Shown: one piece after another, positions 5,567-7,782 of the stretch
How positions within the stretch are numbered: position 1 is the first letter of the stretch
How the letters are laid out: every line of letters starts with the position of its first letter
Assembly (NCBI GenBank): GCA_002344795.1
Contig: DDUM01000079.1
Location: forward strand, 1-7,782
Reading direction: 5' to 3'
DNA: 7,782 nt
From: Flammeovirgaceae bacterium UBA2338
Lineage (GTDB): Bacteria > Bacteroidota > Bacteroidia > Cytophagales > Cyclobacteriaceae
The notes under the pieces: model-generated
What the model saw: only the letters and a program-made list of their open reading frames with translations
Databases searched by the model: none
Told to the model about the DNA's origin: nothing
Translations under genes and position numbers: made by a program

Positions 5567-6321
5567 TAGGCAACCTCCATTTCACTTTTAATCCAATCAT
5601 ATCCTTTCTCCTCCAGTTCCATTGCGAGTTCTTTGGTGCCGGATTTTACAATTTTTCCATTGTACAATACATGCACATAATCTGGAACAATGTAATCAAG
5701 CAGACGCTGGTAGTGAGTTACTATGATAGTAGCATTGTCTTTAGTCCGTAACTTATTTACACCATTAGCGACTATTCTCAAGGCATCAATATCCAGACCT
5801 GAATCTGTCTCGTCAAGAATTGCCAGCTTAGGTTCAAGCATCGCCATCTGAAATATTTCGTTGCGTTTCTTTTCACCACCGGAGAAACTTTCATTTAATG
5901 AACGGCTAAGGAGGGATTGGTCAATCTCCACCAATTTAACTTTCTCCTTCATCAGTGTAAGGAAAGAGACAGCATCCAATGTGTCCTGGCCGCGGTATTC
6001 TCTTATTTTGTTCAGCGCAGTCTTCATAAAGTTGACGGTGCTTACGCCTGGAATCTCTACTGGATATTGAAAGGCAAGAAAAACTCCTTCTCTGGCTCTG
6101 TCTTCGGGGCTCATCTTCAGCAGATCCTTACCAAGAAACTCAATTGATCCGTCTGTTACTTCAAAATCCTCACGGCCAGCAAGTACAGAGGCGAGTGTAC
6201 TTTTACCAGAACCGTTCGGCCCCATGATCGCATGCACTTCTCCGGGTTTTACCTCCAGATTAATTCCATTTAGAATGGTTTTTTCCTCTACGCGGGCGTG
6301 TATATTTTTTATTTTTAACAT
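5566..6321 (-). CDS. sufC: SufC, ABC-type ATPase of the SUF scaffold
   Basis: This 251-residue ABC ATPase has all nucleotide-binding motifs: Walker A GPNGSGKST (34-42) with Lys40, Q-loop Gln85 in FLAFQYPVEIPG, the SufC-type signature SFSGGEKKR (145-153), Walker B LAILDE (167-171) with Asp170 and Glu171, D-loop SGLD, and H-loop His203. FQYPVEIPGVS and SGGEKKRNE distinguish SufC from transporter ATPases. SufC is cytoplasmic and soluble; its ATP-driven dimerisation reshapes the SufB-SufD interface for cluster assembly. It starts 30 bases after the sufB stop in an AT-rich gap without a Shine-Dalgarno sequence. Its last codons carry the site for sufD. Confidence 0.97.
   Translation of the reverse strand: MLKIKNIHARVEEKTILNGINLEVKPGEVHAIMGPNGSGKSTLASVLAGREDFEVTDGSIEFLGKDLLKMSPEDRAREGVFLAFQYPVEIPGVSTVNFMKTALNKIREYRGQDTLDAVSFLTLMKEKVKLVEIDQSLLSRSLNESFSGGEKKRNEIFQMAMLEPKLAILDETDSGLDIDALRIVANGVNKLRTKDNATIIVTHYQRLLDYIVPDYVHVLYNGKIVKSGTKELAMELEEKGYDWIKSEMEVA
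5573..5578 (-). promoter_or_regulatory. Strong Shine-Dalgarno site for sufD, inside the end of sufC
   Basis: The minus strand reads GGAGGT, then six bases, then the sufD ATG at 5566. It is embedded in the last sufC codons (Met-Glu-Val-Ala-stop). It has the same octamer, ATGGAGGT, and the same spacing as the site before sufT. It supports coupled translation and fixes the sufD start. Confidence 0.75.
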
Positions 6322-6351
6322 TCTGTTTTTAACTTAAACTTTGAATTTTAT

Positions 6352-7782
6352 TTACCCCACACTTCCTTCCAATGTCAGTGCCAATAGCTTCTGCGCTTCA
6401 ACTGCAAACTCCATTGGTAATTGCTTCAATACTTCTTTTGCGTATCCGTTCACAATCAGCGCTACAGCAGCTTCTTCATCAATGCCACGCTGCAGGCAGT
6501 AGAAGATTTGATCTTCACCTATCTTTGATGTTGTAGCCTCATGTTCAACATGCGCGCTTTTATTTTCCACATCTATATAAGGGAAGGTATGAGCACCACA
6601 CTGGTCGCCCATCAACAAGGAGTCGCATTGCGAAAAGTTACGTGCATTTTCTGCACGCTTCAATATATGCACCTGTCCACGATAGCTGTTTTGTGATTTT
6701 CCAGCAGAAATACCTTTGGATACGATTCGAGACCGGGTATGCTTTCCGATATGAATCATTTTGGTTCCTGTATCGGCCTGCTGATAATTGTTAGTAACAG
6801 CTACTGAGTAAAACTCGCCATTGGAATAATCACCTTTCAAAATACAGGATGGGTATTTCCAGGTAATGGCCGCTCCGGTTTCTACTTGTGTCCAGGAAAT
6901 TTTGGAATAATCACCTGCGCAAATCCCACGCTTGGTTACGAAGTTGTAAATTCCTCCTTTACCATCTTTATCTCCTGGATACCAGTTTTGGACTGTAGAG
7001 TATTTTATCTCTGCACTCTTCATGGCATACAACTCCACTACTGCAGCATGCAATTGGTTTTCGTCACGCATAGGGGCTGTACAACCTTCAAGGTAGCTCA
7101 CATAAGAATCGTCTTCTGCTATAATTAAAGTTCTTTCAAACTGTCCAGTATTGGCTGCGTTGATTCTAAAATAAGTGGATAGCTCCATAGGGCATCTAAC
7201 CCCTTTAGGGATATAGCAGAAAGAGCCATCGGAAAATACGGCAGAGTTGAGTGCAGCAAAATAATTGTCGCCTGGAGGAACTACAGTTCCTAAATACTTC
7301 TTTACCAGCTCGGGGTGTTCTCTTACTGCTTCGCTGAAAGAGCAAAAGATAATGCCCAACTCACCTAACTTATCTTTAAATGTGGTGGCTACAGAGATGC
7401 TATCAATCACAGCATCAACAGCTACACCCGTTAATCGTTTTTGCTCAGTTAGAGATATTCCTAACTTCTCAAAAGTTTTTATCAATTCAGGATCGACCTC
7501 GCTTAGGTTTTTAGGCTGAGCCTTCTGCTTAGGCGCAGAATAGTAAATGATGTCCTGATAATTGATAGAAGGATACTTAACGTTGGGCCATTTAGGCTCT
7601 TTCATCGTTTTCCAATGGCGGTATGCCTTCAGTCTCCATTCCAACAACCATTCTGGCTCTTGCTTCTTGGCAGAAATGAACCGAACGATATCTTCACTCA
7701 ACCCTTTGGGTGCGGTGTCACTCTCAAGATCAACCGTCCAACCGTGTTCGTATTCTCTGGATGTAAACTCTTCTAATACTTG
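6352..7782 (-). CDS. sufB: SufB, iron-sulfur assembly scaffold subunit, 5' end cut by window edge
   Basis: The frame is open from the TAA at 6354-6352 to the right edge, giving 476 visible residues. The in-frame TTG at 7701 is not the start: the 27 codons before it encode EEFTSREYEHGWTVDLESD and APKG, which match the conserved SufB N-terminus. Given the usual family length of about 480, only a few residues should be missing. Numbering from the first visible codon, Cys386 in NFSQCDS and Glu415 in EHEATTSKI match E. coli SufB Cys405 and Glu434, which function in sulfur transfer and cluster assembly. The RLKAYRHW, PKGVRCPMELSTYFRIN, EGCTAPM and GDQCGAHTFPYI segments are also typical. SufB receives sulfur from SufE and forms the nascent cluster with SufC and SufD. 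It is the first SUF gene in view; the operon promoter lies outside the window. Confidence 0.97.
   Translation of the reverse strand, partial: QVLEEFTSREYEHGWTVDLESDTAPKGLSEDIVRFISAKKQEPEWLLEWRLKAYRHWKTMKEPKWPNVKYPSINYQDIIYYSAPKQKAQPKNLSEVDPELIKTFEKLGISLTEQKRLTGVAVDAVIDSISVATTFKDKLGELGIIFCSFSEAVREHPELVKKYLGTVVPPGDNYFAALNSAVFSDGSFCYIPKGVRCPMELSTYFRINAANTGQFERTLIIAEDDSYVSYLEGCTAPMRDENQLHAAVVELYAMKSAEIKYSTVQNWYPGDKDGKGGIYNFVTKRGICAGDYSKISWTQVETGAAITWKYPSCILKGDYSNGEFYSVAVTNNYQQADTGTKMIHIGKHTRSRIVSKGISAGKSQNSYRGQVHILKRAENARNFSQCDSLLMGDQCGAHTFPYIDVENKSAHVEHEATTSKIGEDQIFYCLQRGIDEEAAVALIVNGYAKEVLKQLPMEFAVEAQKLLALTLEGSVG

Noticed and set aside
6352..7701. sufB starting at the TTG at 7701
   Set aside because: The same frame stays open to the window edge, and the 27 upstream codons encode a recognisable SufB N-terminus, so the gene extends past 7782.
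1..7782. CRISPR array, tRNA, rRNA, riboswitch or insertion sequence
   Set aside because: No regularly spaced repeats, RNA gene signatures, transposase frames or terminal repeats with target duplications are visible.

Overview
The window looks like a chromosomal stretch from a member of the Bacteroidota, probably near Cytophagales. This rests on the protein flavour of the SUF genes, the sufB-sufC-sufD-sufS-sufE-sufT-bacilliredoxin order, AT-rich leaders mostly without Shine-Dalgarno sequences, and a lipoprotein with acidic residues right after the lipobox cysteine. No species can be named from this alone.

Layout. (1) Positions 1-296, minus strand: the first 98 codons of a class V PLP-dependent enzyme (cysteine desulfurase/selenocysteine lyase-like) that runs off the left edge. 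(2) Positions 297-487: a divergent intergenic region with a near-perfect 27-position hairpin (390-448) and a weak candidate promoter. (3) Positions 488-1591, plus strand: a cyanophycinase-like (peptidase S51) lipoprotein. (4) Positions 1592-1738: a convergent terminator region with a bidirectional terminator and a second one facing the minus strand. (5) Positions 1739-7782, minus strand: a SUF iron-sulfur cluster assembly operon. In transcription order it reads sufB (5' end cut by the window edge), sufC, sufD, sufS, sufE, sufT and a BrxA/BrxB-type bacilliredoxin.

How the genes work together. SufS removes sulfur from cysteine and passes it as persulfide to SufE. SufE feeds the SufB-SufC-SufD scaffold ATPase, where clusters are built. 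SufT (MIP18/DUF59) helps mature or deliver clusters. The bacilliredoxin likely repairs mixed disulfides on thiols under oxidative stress, which suits a SUF setting. The lipoprotein and the left-edge PLP enzyme are separate transcription units.

The main genes are well-known families, and I see no wholly new system. The most notable points are in the architecture. An identical ATGGAGGT octamer lies six bases before the next start at two overlapping junctions (sufC/sufD and sufE/sufT), so both upstream proteins end in Met-Glu-Val plus a short tail. SufS and SufE are in the same reading frame, separated by one TAA, with SufE starting on TTG. There is a large unexplained hairpin upstream of the lipoprotein gene. 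The S51 protein has a substitution in its substrate-pocket motif, and SufE has lost some usually conserved residues.
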